64,000 nucleotides of DNA from Sphaerisporangium rhizosphaerae (GTDB lineage Bacteria > Actinomycetota > Actinomycetes > Streptosporangiales > Streptosporangiaceae), in NCBI RefSeq assembly GCF_042665155.1, contig NZ_JBHTCG010000032.1, positions 48,934 to 112,933 of the forward strand, given 5' to 3'. Below the pieces are notes generated by a model. It was not told the origin of the DNA. It searched no databases and saw nothing but the letters and a program-made list of their open reading frames with translations. The position numbers and the translations under genes were made by a program. Positions 7,748 through 16,530 of the stretch are shown here, in pieces. Within the stretch, counting starts at the first letter, position 1; every line of letters starts with the position of its first letter.

Positions 7748-8602
7748 TCACACTCGGGCGGGAATGTGCTCCTCGGCCCAGTTCAGTGCGTAGTCGGCGA
7801 CTTCCTGCCAGCCGTCCTGGCCGATGATGAAGTGCGAGCGCCCGGGGAATTCCTGGTAGTCCGTGATGGCGGGGGACTTGCGGTAGAGGCGCCAGTTGGC
7901 CTTGTTCACCTTGGGCGGGACGATGTGGTCGGCCTGTCCCGCGATGAACAGGAGCGGGGCCCGGCGGCGGTTGCGGAAGTTGATTCGAGTGGCGGCTCGG
8001 GGGTTGAAGTTGGCGAACGCCCCCTGGAAGAGGACGCGGGCCGAGCCGGGGACGGCGTACCGCTCGTAGTGGGCGGCGGACTGGCTCTCGGTGAGGGTGT
8101 TGGTGACGGCGTAGTGGAACTGCCGCGGCGTCAGCGGGATCGCCTTGTTCCTGTTGGCGGGGTTTCCCAGGACCGGCCAGGCCGACTTGAGGGTCGACAG
8201 CGGCAGGGGGAGCACACCCTTGACGGCTGCCGAGTCGATGGCGACGCCGACACCGCCCAGGCCGCGGTCGAGCAGGATCTGCACGACGGCGCCGCCGAAC
8301 GAGTGGCCCATGATGATCGGCGGGCGATCCAGATCGCGGATGACGCCCTCGTAGCGGTCGACCACCTCGCGAAGGCCGACTCCCGCGATGCCCGTGGGGT
8401 CGCGCCGAAGCTCCTCCACCTCGCGGTCCAGCCCCGGCCAGGCGGGGGTGATGACTCTGTACCCTCGAGCCTCGTAGTGGTGCTTCCACCCTTCCCAGCT
8501 GCGCGGATTCACCCAGAGGCCGTGGATGAGCACGATCGTGCCGGCCTCGTCGGCGTAGGACTCACTAATGAGAACCCTCCAATGTAAGAACGTTCTGTTC
8601 AC
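7748..8602 (-). CDS. Alpha/beta hydrolase, cytosolic
   Basis: A hydrolase of about 275-285 residues with core motifs LIHGLW (oxyanion), nucleophile Ser in GHSFGGAVV, Asp in GQADHIVPP and His in GRSHFI. No signal peptide is seen. The start is uncertain. GTG at 8602 is in frame but has no ribosome site. A strong GGAGGG lies five bases before an in-frame ATT at 8569, and no ordinary start codon stands there. The protein could therefore begin at either codon; the conserved region starts soon after 8560. A perfect 10-bp palindrome lies at 8587-8596, between the two possible starts. The substrate is unknown. Confidence 0.85.
   Translation of the reverse strand: MNRTFLHWRVLISESYADEAGTIVLIHGLWVNPRSWEGWKHHYEARGYRVITPAWPGLDREVEELRRDPTGIAGVGLREVVDRYEGVIRDLDRPPIIMGHSFGGAVVQILLDRGLGGVGVAIDSAAVKGVLPLPLSTLKSAWPVLGNPANRNKAIPLTPRQFHYAVTNTLTESQSAAHYERYAVPGSARVLFQGAFANFNPRAATRINFRNRRRAPLLFIAGQADHIVPPKVNKANWRLYRKSPAITDYQEFPGRSHFIIGQDGWQEVADYALNWAEEHIPARV
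8587..8596. promoter_or_regulatory. AGAACGTTCT palindrome near the hydrolase start
   Basis: A perfect 10-bp palindrome lies 17 bases upstream of the ATT candidate start of the hydrolase. If translation begins at 8569, this is a well-placed operator candidate. The regulator is unknown; the IclR gene at 5740-6486 and the LAL regulator at 10224-13013 are the nearest ones. Confidence 0.3.
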
Positions 8603-9258
8603 TTGAATCGGGCGGACCGATCGGTGGAGACAGTGGCGCGTGGGAGACCCGCGTCCCACCCGCCATCCAGCGGAAAGGAACCTGGAGTCGAAGACCGCTG
8701 CTCACCGCACGCGAAGCCGGACCGTCGCTCCCCGCGATCCGCCCCCGATGCACGTCGAGCACGCATCCTGCGGCGCTTCTTCAGAGTGTCGCCAGACGCG
8801 CCCGGTCCGCATCCGTCGAATGGCCACCTGAGATCTGCGCCATCGCGCCGCGCTGACGGTCATTTCACCAGCCCGCTGGTGTCCCTCCAGGTCAGACCCA
8901 CATAACGCGGGCTTCGGAGGCGACCCGCTCCGGCATTCGCCCATGTCGGGCCGGCTGATGACCATGTACGCGGGACGCCGTACCCACCACGACCGTCAAA
9001 GTAAGTGCGCTGCCGGCGCCCAGCGGCCGAGGCCGGAACCTCAGGTGCCGAGCGGCACTTACGCGGCCCTGCCGCGGGCGGCATGAACCGCGGTCTCGCG
9101 CGCAGTCATTTGACCGAGGCGACCCGATCCCACAGCACCGACACTGGCCACGTGGTCAGGTACGCCGTTGTACCTGTCGAGTGGGACCTCACTTCCTGCG
9201 TCGAGCGAACAGCCGGGCAGGAGACAGAGCGCCCCCATCCGCTGAGGAGAGGAGCGTG
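8603..9258. other. Intergenic stretch between divergent hydrolase and SDR genes
   Basis: These 656 bases separate divergent genes and should contain both promoters. Short frames exist on both strands, but none has a ribosome site, a recognisable domain or convincing codon bias. It may contain old gene debris like other parts of this segment. Confidence 0.4.
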
Positions 9259-10089
9259 ATGTCGAAGATCGTTCTTGTCACCGGGGCTTCCAGCGGTCTC
9301 GGGGCGGCGACCGCGCAGGCATTGGCCGGCGCCGGTCACACCGCCTACGCCGGAATCGGGCCCGCCTCCGGCCGTCCGCCCGAGGACATCGCCGAACTGG
9401 ACGGGTACGCCCGCGCGCAGGGCGCGCTGCGTCCCGTCGCACTTGATATCGCCGATCAGCGCTCGGTCTCCGCCGCGGTCAGGGATATCACGGCGGAAGC
9501 CGGCCGAATCGACGTGGTGATCCACACCATGGGACCTGTACCCCGGGGGCCCGTCGAGTCCTTCACTCCCTACCAGTTGGCGCAGATCTACGACGCGCAT
9601 GTGCTGTCCACCCAGCGGGTGAACCGTGCGGTGCTGCCGCAGATGCGCGAGCGCCGGGACGGCCTGCTGGTCTGGGTCGTATCCTCCGGCCACCGTGCCG
9701 ATGCGGCTCCCTACCTCGCCCTGCACTCCGAAGCCGTCACGCTGATCGACCATCTCGCGGCGAGCTATGCCAAAGAGCTGACCGGCTTCGGGATAGAGAC
9801 CTCGATCGTCGTTTCCGGCTCGCTCATGCCTGACACCGGCCGGCACCTGCGCCTGGTCTATCCGGATGACGCCGAGACCGCCGAGGCGTATGAGGGCCGG
9901 TATCCCGGCCTGGTCGACCGCGTGGACGTGACCCTGGCGGAGCGGGCCGGCACCGACGCGGACGTCGCCCAGACGGCCAAGGCCATCGCGGCCGTGGTGG
10001 ACGGACCGAAGGGCGGCCGTCCGCTGCGGGTCGCCGCCGGTCCACCCGGCGACGGGCCAGGGACCGGCAGCGCGGGCAGCGGCGGTTAG
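9259..10089 (+). CDS. Short-chain dehydrogenase/reductase with altered active site
   Basis: This 276-residue Rossmann protein has the NAD(P) motif TGASSGLG at 8-15 and a catalytic-type Ser in VVSSGH. In the usual Tyr-x3-Lys position the sequence is PYLALHSEA, so Tyr is present but the conserved Lys is His. A downstream GSLMPDTG replaces the usual PG-x-x-x-T. The protein may therefore have weak or different catalysis, or a binding role. A GAGGAGAGGAGC ribosome site precedes GTGATG; the ATG is chosen because the family N-terminus (KIVLVTGASSG) follows at once. The C-terminus is Gly/Pro-rich. A strong hairpin follows at 10144. Confidence 0.87.
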   Translation: MSKIVLVTGASSGLGAATAQALAGAGHTAYAGIGPASGRPPEDIAELDGYARAQGALRPVALDIADQRSVSAAVRDITAEAGRIDVVIHTMGPVPRGPVESFTPYQLAQIYDAHVLSTQRVNRAVLPQMRERRDGLLVWVVSSGHRADAAPYLALHSEAVTLIDHLAASYAKELTGFGIETSIVVSGSLMPDTGRHLRLVYPDDAETAEAYEGRYPGLVDRVDVTLAERAGTDADVAQTAKAIAAVVDGPKGGRPLRVAAGPPGDGPGTGSAGSGG

Positions 10090-10143
10090 CCGGACGGGAG
10101 TGCACCGGGACTGACGCCGCCGCCCAAAGGACCCCTCCTGGAC

Positions 10144-10187
10144 GCTTGTTCCGCTTCCGCTTCCGCTTGGGCGGAAGCGGAACAAGC
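10144..10187. terminator. Strong bidirectional hairpin terminator
   Basis: A perfect 17-bp stem (GCTTGTTCCGCTTCCGC at 10144-10160 pairing with 10171-10187) encloses a 10-base loop. It stands midway between the convergent SDR and LuxR genes and can serve both. Confidence 0.8.
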
Positions 10188-10223
10188 CCACTGGTCGATC
10201 GTGGGCGTGCTGGTGCGGTGGTG

Positions 10224-13013
10224 TCATTCGTCCAAGGCCGAAAGCGCGTCGCGGAGCGCGGCTCGTGAGGTGATCCCAAGCTTGGGAAAGATCTGGTAGA
10301 GGTGCGCGCCGACGGTCCGGTGCGAGAGAAAGAGCCGCTCGGCGATCTGCTTGTTGCTCAGGCCGGACGCGGCCAGATCCGCAACCTCCCGCTCCTGCGG
10401 CGTGAGCACCGTGTCACCCGCGGCGGCGGTTCTCGGCGCGACCCAGCCGGTGGCACGCAGTTCCTTGGACGCGCGCTCCGTCCAGGGACGGGCGCTGAGC
10501 AGGGTGAAGGCGTCGTACGCCAGGCTCAGCGGCCCTCTGGAGTCCGCGTTCGCCCGTGCTCGTCGGAGCCTTTCGCCGTAGGCGAGTCGCACCCGGGCCA
10601 GATCGAACGGCCACCGCTCGACGCCCGGCACGGCCAGCGCCGTGTCGAAGAGGCGTACCGCGTCCTCATCTTCGGCGGCACACAGCGCCGCCGAGCCGCC
10701 GGCGAGAAGGGCGAGCCGTGGGGAGAGCGCCGCGATCCCGGTCTCCTGTATGGCGCGCACATGGGCGGCCGCCTCCGCTTGGCGGTTGGTGCGGACCGCG
10801 GCTTCGACGAGGTCCATCGCCACCCATAGGGCGTGCGGGACGTGGGAGGCGAAAGTGCCGGCGGGGCTGATCGCCGTCGCGTGCTGGTAGGCGCTTTCGA
10901 AGTCGCCGCGTCCGAGATCCGCGATGGTGCGTACGTGCCAGGCGTAGTGCAGCGCTGTCCCGACTCCCCGAGGCGTCGCCCACCGGGTGATCTGGTCGGT
11001 GAGGAGGCCGGCCGTGTCGTCGTCCCCGCGGGCGGCGGCGATGACGGCTCGGCAGTACCAGAAGTACCAGGTGAAGAACCGGTAGCCGGAGTCCTCGCAC
11101 AGCTGGAGTCCTTCGTCGGCCAGATCCGCACACTCGTCCCACCTGCCGGTCAGGTAGTCGTCCAGGCACAGGTGCATCAGCGCGCCGAGGTGTCGGCGCG
11201 CCGGGCCGCCGTCCCGTCCCTGGAGGACGACTTTCCAGGAGGGCCCGCGAAGGTCTGCCAGCCGGTCGAGGTAGAGCGACGCGGTGCCGATTCGGACGAT
11301 ACGGCCGGGGTCGGTCTCCTCGGGAAGTTCGCTGAGGACGGTCTGCAGCTGTTCCAGTGCCGCGACTCCCGTACGTGCCGGGTCGGAGAAGGTCTTGCCG
11401 GCCACGGACAGCAGGGCGGGCGGCTCCGGTCGCAGGGAGGCGACCGCGGTGTAGAAGGGCACCCACAGCTCTGCGCGGCCGCTGAAGAAACACAGGAGCA
11501 GCAGCAGGTGGACCGCGTCGATGAGGGCGTTGTCCTTGGCGTCGTACCCGTGTGTGCCGGACTCGATGGCGCCCACCAGCAGGCGGTGAGCGGCGTCGAT
11601 GTCTCCGTCACCGTTGATGATCAGGTAGACGGCGGCGGAAGCGGAGCGCAGGGAGCCCGTCAGGTCCGGGTCCGCCCGGCGGGCGTTCTCGAGCAGCTCC
11701 GACGCGCCGCGCAGTTCCCCGGTCGCGTCGGCGCCGATGTAGGCGGCCTCCGCCAGTCGGCGGGCACGGTCCGAACCACGGGGGCTCAGATCGGCGGCCC
11801 GTACCAACGCCGCCACCGCCCCGACGGCGTCTCCGCGCGCCGCGATGCGATGCGCGGCCTGTTCCAGCAGGACGGCCACCTGCTCGTCCGGCTCGACGGA
11901 CGCCTCTCCGAGATGCCAGGCCCGGCGCTCGGGCTGATGCACCAGTACGTGGGCCAGGGCACGATGGGCCGCGCGGCGCTCGGCACTGGTGCAGGCGTCC
12001 ACGACCGCCGAGCGGATCAAGGGGTGGCGGAAGACGAGCCGCCGGGTGCCCTCGTCGAAGTTCACCAACTGGTCCTGCTCGGCAGGCGCCAGGTCATCGA
12101 GATCGACGTCGTGGCCGCCCTGCCGCGCCGCTGCCTGCAGGACCCCGAGGTCACCGGTCCCGTCCATCGTCGCGAGCAACAGCAGACGCCGCGCGGCAGC
12201 AGGGAGGCTGGAGACCCGGGAGACGAACAGTGCTTGCAGCCGCTGGCTGAGCGGCAGCACCGCGGGAAGCTTCTCCAGCGCCACGCGCTGCTGCCCGCTC
12301 AGCGCCGTCGGCAACTCGAGCAGAGCCAGCGGGTTCCCCTCGGCCGCGGCCAGCAGTCGCTGACGCACCCGCTCGGCGAGGTTCGGGAAGTGTGCGTCGA
12401 GCAGGGCCCTCGACGACTTCCCGTCCAGCGGCGGCACCTCGTATTCAGGTAGCCCGCCGCGGTTGAAGAAGGTCTCACTCCCCGAGCGCATGGCGCCGAG
12501 AAAGCCGACGCGGCTGCCGTCGAGCCTGCGCGCGACGAAGCCCAGCACGGCAGCGCTGGCCCGGTCCACCCAGGGCAGGTCGTCGATGATGAGAAGCAGC
12601 GGCTCCGCGGCGGCCACCTGACGCAGAAGCATCAAGGTCGCGCTCGACACGACAAGCCGGTCCGGTGGTGGTCCGCTGCCGAAGCCCAGCGCGACACGCA
12701 AGGCTTCACTGTGGGCGCTGTCGAGATCGCCGAACGCCTCGGAGAGGGGGAAAAGGAGCTGGTTCAGTCCGGAGTAGCTCACGTCGGCCTCGAACTCGAC
12801 TCCGGCGGCACGCAGGACACGCGTTCCGGTTAGGGACGCGGCTTCCGCCGCGGCATTGAGCAGGACCGTCTTGCCCACTCCCGCCTGCCCCGACAGCAGG
12901 AGCGCCCCACCACGATCGGTGGCGGCAAGGAAGTCGCATATGCGTTCCACTTGCTTGGCGCGCCCCACCAGGGCACCGGCGGCGTCGTATTCAAAAAGGT
13001 CGTTGTAACCCAC
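10224..13013 (-). CDS. LAL-type LuxR-family regulator
   Basis: This 929-residue regulator belongs to the large ATP-binding LuxR (LAL) group. The AAA-type ATPase domain carries Walker A GQAGVGKT at 42-49 and Walker B LLIIDDLPWVD near 138-148. A long helical repeat region fills the middle. The LuxR helix-turn-helix is at the C-terminus (LTPQEREVADLAASGLSNKQ, then IAERLFLSHRTVGAHL). LAL proteins act as activators in maltose, cholesterol or antibiotic gene control. The start is GTG with a GGGGAG element about ten bases ahead; the frame opens with GYNDLFEYD and the VGRAKQ ATPase lead. It is convergent with the SDR gene. No target is evident. Confidence 0.93.
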   Translation of the reverse strand: MGYNDLFEYDAAGALVGRAKQVERICDFLAATDRGGALLLSGQAGVGKTVLLNAAAEAASLTGTRVLRAAGVEFEADVSYSGLNQLLFPLSEAFGDLDSAHSEALRVALGFGSGPPPDRLVVSSATLMLLRQVAAAEPLLLIIDDLPWVDRASAAVLGFVARRLDGSRVGFLGAMRSGSETFFNRGGLPEYEVPPLDGKSSRALLDAHFPNLAERVRQRLLAAAEGNPLALLELPTALSGQQRVALEKLPAVLPLSQRLQALFVSRVSSLPAAARRLLLLATMDGTGDLGVLQAAARQGGHDVDLDDLAPAEQDQLVNFDEGTRRLVFRHPLIRSAVVDACTSAERRAAHRALAHVLVHQPERRAWHLGEASVEPDEQVAVLLEQAAHRIAARGDAVGAVAALVRAADLSPRGSDRARRLAEAAYIGADATGELRGASELLENARRADPDLTGSLRSASAAVYLIINGDGDIDAAHRLLVGAIESGTHGYDAKDNALIDAVHLLLLLCFFSGRAELWVPFYTAVASLRPEPPALLSVAGKTFSDPARTGVAALEQLQTVLSELPEETDPGRIVRIGTASLYLDRLADLRGPSWKVVLQGRDGGPARRHLGALMHLCLDDYLTGRWDECADLADEGLQLCEDSGYRFFTWYFWYCRAVIAAARGDDDTAGLLTDQITRWATPRGVGTALHYAWHVRTIADLGRGDFESAYQHATAISPAGTFASHVPHALWVAMDLVEAAVRTNRQAEAAAHVRAIQETGIAALSPRLALLAGGSAALCAAEDEDAVRLFDTALAVPGVERWPFDLARVRLAYGERLRRARANADSRGPLSLAYDAFTLLSARPWTERASKELRATGWVAPRTAAAGDTVLTPQEREVADLAASGLSNKQIAERLFLSHRTVGAHLYQIFPKLGITSRAALRDALSALDE

Positions 13014-13196
13014 CGGGTCACGCTCCCCTCAACCGTCTACGCCGAGCCGGGGATTGCATCGAACCCCGCATTCTTTGAAACCTGAATCACAAGGAGGCGG
13101 TCATGCTATCTCTCGGCCATCACACGGCAGAAAATCTTTCACTGGATGAAAACCCACGCCCGTTGGACGCCGGAGTGCAGCAGAATTGACCTATGA

Positions 13197-13440
13197 GCGG
13201 CCAAGGTCGTTCCGGGATCGGCCACCGCCTGGCACTACATCCACGAGGCCACCATGCTGCCCTCCCGTCGCGCTACAAGCCTGGACCAGACATCACAGGC
13301 CCCCGAACGCGCCGACTACGCCTTCGTCATACTCGACGGAACGCTCATCCCGATCGACCGGGTGGCCGCCGACCTGTCGTACCACTCCGGCAAGAACCGG
13401 ATGCACGGCATGAACATCCTTCGGCTACGCGAAGCAGGAT
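13197..13440 (+). pseudogene. IS5-family transposase remnant
   Basis: The frame reads KVVPGSATAWHYIHEATMLP and later FVILDGTLIPIDRVAADLSY, followed by HSGKNRMHGMN. This matches the N-terminal helix region and the first catalytic-Asp block (VDGTLIP-x-DR, then YSGKHKRHGMN) of DDE transposases of the IS5 group in actinomycetes. A stop lies just upstream in frame, the region between the blocks is shortened, and everything after the HGMN block is lost. No terminal inverted repeats were identified. It is a dead fragment. Confidence 0.7.
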
Positions 13441-13451
13441 GGAAAAGCTCA

Positions 13452-14015
13452 CTATGGGCTACACAAGTCAGGCATGTCATTTCTGGTTTTCGAGCATAAC
13501 CAGTAATTAAGGTCTATGCGTGTGCTTCTTTCGATCCCGCCGCTCACATAATCGACGAGAAAAGCCGATGAATAGCCGCTCGCCTCACCTGGACGGGACA
13601 GCTGCAGAACCAGTTCGGCGCGTACTTGAATCGGCGAGTCCTCAGGCGAGCAGACCTGTGTGACCTCCCGAACCCCTTGGGGCAGGCCCTTGCGCTGGAT
13701 GGTGATTGACTCGCCGCTTCCGATGGTGTCGTCATTCGAAGATCCATCGTGAGGGAGGAGGGTGTAAGCGTCAAGGCGCATTCCGCGGGGGTGCTCCAAA
13801 CGTACGGCCCTCACGGTGACCGTTCCAGGCTTGTCCAGGCACAGACGTAGCCCTCCATACAAGTAGGGCGCACCTGGCTTGCTGACGGTCATGCCCTCAC
13901 CGGTCATGATCCCTCCACCTGGCCCTCGAAGTTCAGGGCTCCCCGGAGCCGTGTCCGCACGACCAGATGCCACGATCAGCGCGATGCACGCCAGGGCCAT
14001 GCGTCCCCTTGCCAT
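13452..14015 (-). CDS. Secreted protein of unknown function
   Basis: This 187-residue protein is not one I recognise. The ATG at 14015 is chosen because a TAGGAG ribosome site lies nine bases ahead; the upstream TTG overlaps that site. Residues 1-20 (MARGRMALACIALIVASGRA) form a short signal peptide, possibly of lipoprotein type through Cys10 though without a clean lipobox. The mature protein looks beta-rich, with several cysteines (LRLCLDKPG, VTQVCSPEDSP, LNYWLCSK, DLCSP). Its 3' end touches the transposase remnant on the other strand. It sits back to back with the FtsX-domain gene at 14320, about 300 bp away, so the two may share a regulatory region. Confidence 0.6.
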   Translation of the reverse strand: MARGRMALACIALIVASGRADTAPGSPELRGPGGGIMTGEGMTVSKPGAPYLYGGLRLCLDKPGTVTVRAVRLEHPRGMRLDAYTLLPHDGSSNDDTIGSGESITIQRKGLPQGVREVTQVCSPEDSPIQVRAELVLQLSRPGEASGYSSAFLVDYVSGGIERSTRIDLNYWLCSKTRNDMPDLCSP

Positions 14016-14319
14016 ACCTGGCAACTCCTACTCTGCGGTCGAGACTCCAGCGGTGATCAACTCTTCACTCACGCGCTTCGGCCCCCTGAAGGCGCACAAG
14101 CTCTAGGAGAGCCTCTCAACCTCGGCGAATAGCATCAACCGAACGGCCAGAACTGGAAAATATAGCTTTCCCACTCTCCATCGATGTCGTGAGGAAAGTG
14201 GCCGGGTGGGACGAGTGGCTTTCGATGCCCTCTGACGTGCCATTTCAGGCTCGGAGCCCATTCCTCTGGCCGGCCGGCTAACGGCGCGGGCACTCGAACG
14301 CTCACTTACTCGCCGGCTC
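14016..14319. other. Intergenic region between two divergent envelope-protein genes
   Basis: These 304 bases hold an AT-rich patch around 14155-14170 (GGAAAATATAGCTTTCC, a short imperfect inverted repeat) that could be a promoter area. Nothing else was recognised. Confidence 0.35.
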
Positions 14320-15207
14320 ATGAGATCAGATGAATTGACCCTGTTCGGTTCGCCCGGCACAGTCGTGCGCATGCCCCTCGAGGAAGTCCCAGACGATCCG
14401 GGCGCACGCCGGAGGCGGCCGGTCGTAGTGGCCATCGTGATGGTCCTGCTCGCCGGTCTCGGCGTGGGTGCGTGGGTCCTTCGCCGCACAGAGGCCGGGC
14501 CTCTGCCGCCACCCGACGCCCCGTGGCCGACGACGGGGGAAGCGTCGGTGTTTCTGTGCGGGAGTGGCAGCGCGCAGGACAACTGCGACGGGCGTGCGAT
14601 CATGGCCGCGCAGCGCCTGATGGTCGAACGCACCCTCCGGGGCCTGCCCGAGGTGTCCGCCGTGCGGTTCCAATCGCGCGCGGAGACGCTCAAAGACTTC
14701 AAGAAAGCCTGGGCCCTGAGCGCCACGGCCCGCGAGGCATTCCGCGAATCCGACATGCCTGAATCATTCGTGGTGGACCTCACCTCGACCGGAGATTTCC
14801 TGCGGAAGGTGGAGACGCTGCCTGGAGTCTCGAACGTCTATGTGCGCGGGACGAGCTTCTGGGCCGGCAAGGCCGATGTGGCGATCCGGCTCTGCCCGCG
14901 GACCGCTCCGGGGAAGAATTCGCCGTGCCTCGGGCGGGGCGAGGCCAGCGCGGCCGAGAAGGCCACCATCTACCAGACCCTTCGCGACCTCGACGGTATC
15001 GGGGCGATCTACCTGGAGGATCGTAGGCACGCCACGAAGGACGCATTCTGGGCCATGTTCGCTCGGTCGCCGGATGACACAAAGCTCTTCGCGTACATTC
15101 CGGAGTCCTACCACCTGGTACTCGACGGTCCAGGAGCCGTCGACCGCGTCAGGCGCGCAGTCAGTGGGCTCCCCGGTGTGAACAACATCGAGCAAGAACT
15201 CTCCTGA
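14320..15207 (+). CDS. Membrane-anchored protein with two FtsX-type extracellular domains
   Basis: This 295-residue protein has a cytosolic N-terminus (about 1-33), one transmembrane helix (about 34-54, VVVAIVMVLLAGLGVGAWVL) and a Pro-rich spacer. Two successive domains follow that each look like the extracellular domain of actinobacterial FtsX. Domain one (about 75-180) has SVFLCGSGSAQDNC, a Gln/Arg-rich helix and VSAVRFQSRAE. Domain two (about 182-292) repeats the plan with VAIRLCP, a second Cys, then IGAIYLEDRRHATKDAFW. The FtsX permease helices are absent, so it cannot be FtsX. It may bind a cell-wall hydrolase or mimic the FtsX ectodomain; this is inference. No ribosome site precedes ATG 14320; ATG 14371 is an alternative start. 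A fragment of a paralogue lies at 141-222. Confidence 0.8.
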   Translation: MRSDELTLFGSPGTVVRMPLEEVPDDPGARRRRPVVVAIVMVLLAGLGVGAWVLRRTEAGPLPPPDAPWPTTGEASVFLCGSGSAQDNCDGRAIMAAQRLMVERTLRGLPEVSAVRFQSRAETLKDFKKAWALSATAREAFRESDMPESFVVDLTSTGDFLRKVETLPGVSNVYVRGTSFWAGKADVAIRLCPRTAPGKNSPCLGRGEASAAEKATIYQTLRDLDGIGAIYLEDRRHATKDAFWAMFARSPDDTKLFAYIPESYHLVLDGPGAVDRVRRAVSGLPGVNNIEQELS

Positions 15208-15409
15208 CCGGAGACCACCGGCTGGCTCGCCGCCCTCGCCCGGCAGGTCATACCGGCCGTCCCTGTCGCCACTGACCAGGCATCAGCACAGCCGCGCCGG
15301 TTCCTGCCCCTGCGCGGACCACTCGTGTCCCTCCGATCCGGCGGAGCGCGGCTCACGGGAACCACACGGGGCATTAGGGCCTGTCCCGTGGATCTTGACC
15401 GCCTGACGG

Positions 15410-16075
15410 TCACGCTCCGATGAAGCTCACCGTTTCCGCCAGTTCCGCGCGCTCGGTACGCAGCCGTGGCACGTCTTCCTTCTCGAACCCCACCGAGACA
15501 CCGCAGAACAGCGCGAGCCTGTCATCGGCTCCGACTATGCGGCTGACGGTCTTGCGATACATCGTCCACATCACCTGGGGACAGCTGTGCAGCCCTTCCG
15601 CCCTCAGCAACAGCATGACCGTCTGTAGGTACATCCCCGCGTCCCCCCACTGCCCGGGTCCCATCGTCCGGTCGAGGTAGCAGAACACCACAACCGGCGC
15701 CCCGAACGCCGCCGAGTTCAAGGTGGCGATCTTCATCGGCCTGTCGGGGTCGTCGCGCTCGATTCCGAGCGCTTTGTACCGCTGGGCAGCAGCGGCGGAA
15801 AAGCGGTCCAGATACGGCGAGGTCAGTTCTGCCGGGTACATCGGATACTCCCGCTCATCGCCCGGGTCTCCTGCCAATGCCCTGGCCGTCGCGTGCTTCT
15901 TGAGCTCAGCCAACGGCTCACCGGCCACAACGTACAGATGCCACGGTTGGAGGTTCCCGCTCGACGGAGCCCGCGTCGCTGCGGTCAGCACTCGTTCGAG
16001 TACTTCCTTGGGCACGGGCTCATCGCTGAACGCCCGCACAGCCCGGCGACTGTCCACGGCTTCATACACATCCAC
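15410..16075 (-). CDS. Nitroreductase-family FMN oxidoreductase
   Basis: This 221-residue protein shows the nitroreductase fold. An SRRAVRAFSDEPVP opening is followed by the FMN-phosphate motif RAPSSGNLQPWHLYVV and a C-terminal GVSVGFEKEDVPR. Such enzymes use NAD(P)H to reduce nitro groups, quinones or enones; the physiological substrate is unknown. GTG at 16075 is chosen because a GGGGAGGGG ribosome site lies ten bases upstream and the family alignment starts there. It is the last intact gene before the GC-richer core-like sequence. Confidence 0.88.
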   Translation of the reverse strand: MDVYEAVDSRRAVRAFSDEPVPKEVLERVLTAATRAPSSGNLQPWHLYVVAGEPLAELKKHATARALAGDPGDEREYPMYPAELTSPYLDRFSAAAAQRYKALGIERDDPDRPMKIATLNSAAFGAPVVVFCYLDRTMGPGQWGDAGMYLQTVMLLLRAEGLHSCPQVMWTMYRKTVSRIVGADDRLALFCGVSVGFEKEDVPRLRTERAELAETVSFIGA

Positions 16076-16263
16076 GTCTTCTCGTCCCCTCCCCCATCGA
16101 CGACCACCTCTCTTCCGTCCAGGGAGTGTCGTCATAGAACCGGACTGGACTGATCTACACCAAACACCGCTGAAGATCCATGGGGCACGTCCCAGGGGCC
16201 GGCTTCGAAGGCCCGAACCCGGCGCATGAAGATCGTTGAGTCGTGTCAGGTGAGTAGGCTGAC

Positions 16264-16494
16264 CGCGGTTGCCCTGTGATGGTGGAGGAGACGTTGATGA
16301 CCGCCGACCCAACGCTGACCCGGATCGGCCAGGCGGTGAGCGAGTGCTACCGCAAGCTGGGCGACCTCGACCGCGCCCGTGAACCTTCCAGCAGGCCCGG
16401 GCCGGAATGGGCGCCCTCGGCGACGACGGGTACGGGCAACTCATCAGAGGCGGCCTGGAGCGGCCGGCCGAGCAATTGGGTGAGACCGTCTGAT
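16264..16494 (+). pseudogene. Decayed copy of the 5.2-kb TPR-like gene
   Basis: The ribosome site, the ATG at 16297 and the first 14 codons are almost identical to those of the gene at 5189. The sequence then jumps across about 270 missing bases into the TPR part (CYRKLGDLDRARE). A short indel after that shifts the frame, although the nucleotides still match through the original stop region to about 16494. The copy therefore arose by duplication of a segment that included upstream sequence, followed by an internal deletion and a frameshift. Confidence 0.85.
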
Positions 16495-16530
16495 CCCCGG
16501 TCTCCGCGCGCGTGGTCGAGCCCGGGCGAA

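Noticed and set aside
8640..9084. Short ORFs on both strands in the hydrolase/SDR gap
   Set aside because: Arg/Pro/Ser-rich translations without ribosome sites, domains or codon bias; typical chance frames in GC-rich DNA.
13193..13510. 105-residue plus-strand ORF over the transposase remnant
   Set aside because: It is another frame of the IS5-type fragment; the transposase motifs are in the frame used for the pseudogene call.
14103..14783. Long minus-strand ORF opposite the FtsX-domain gene
   Set aside because: Arg/Ser/Thr-rich antisense shadow with no motifs; the plus-strand frame has clear domains.
15355..15410. GGGCCTGTCCCGT-like sequence resembling an IS end
   Set aside because: Single short match with no partner inverted repeat or transposase next to it.
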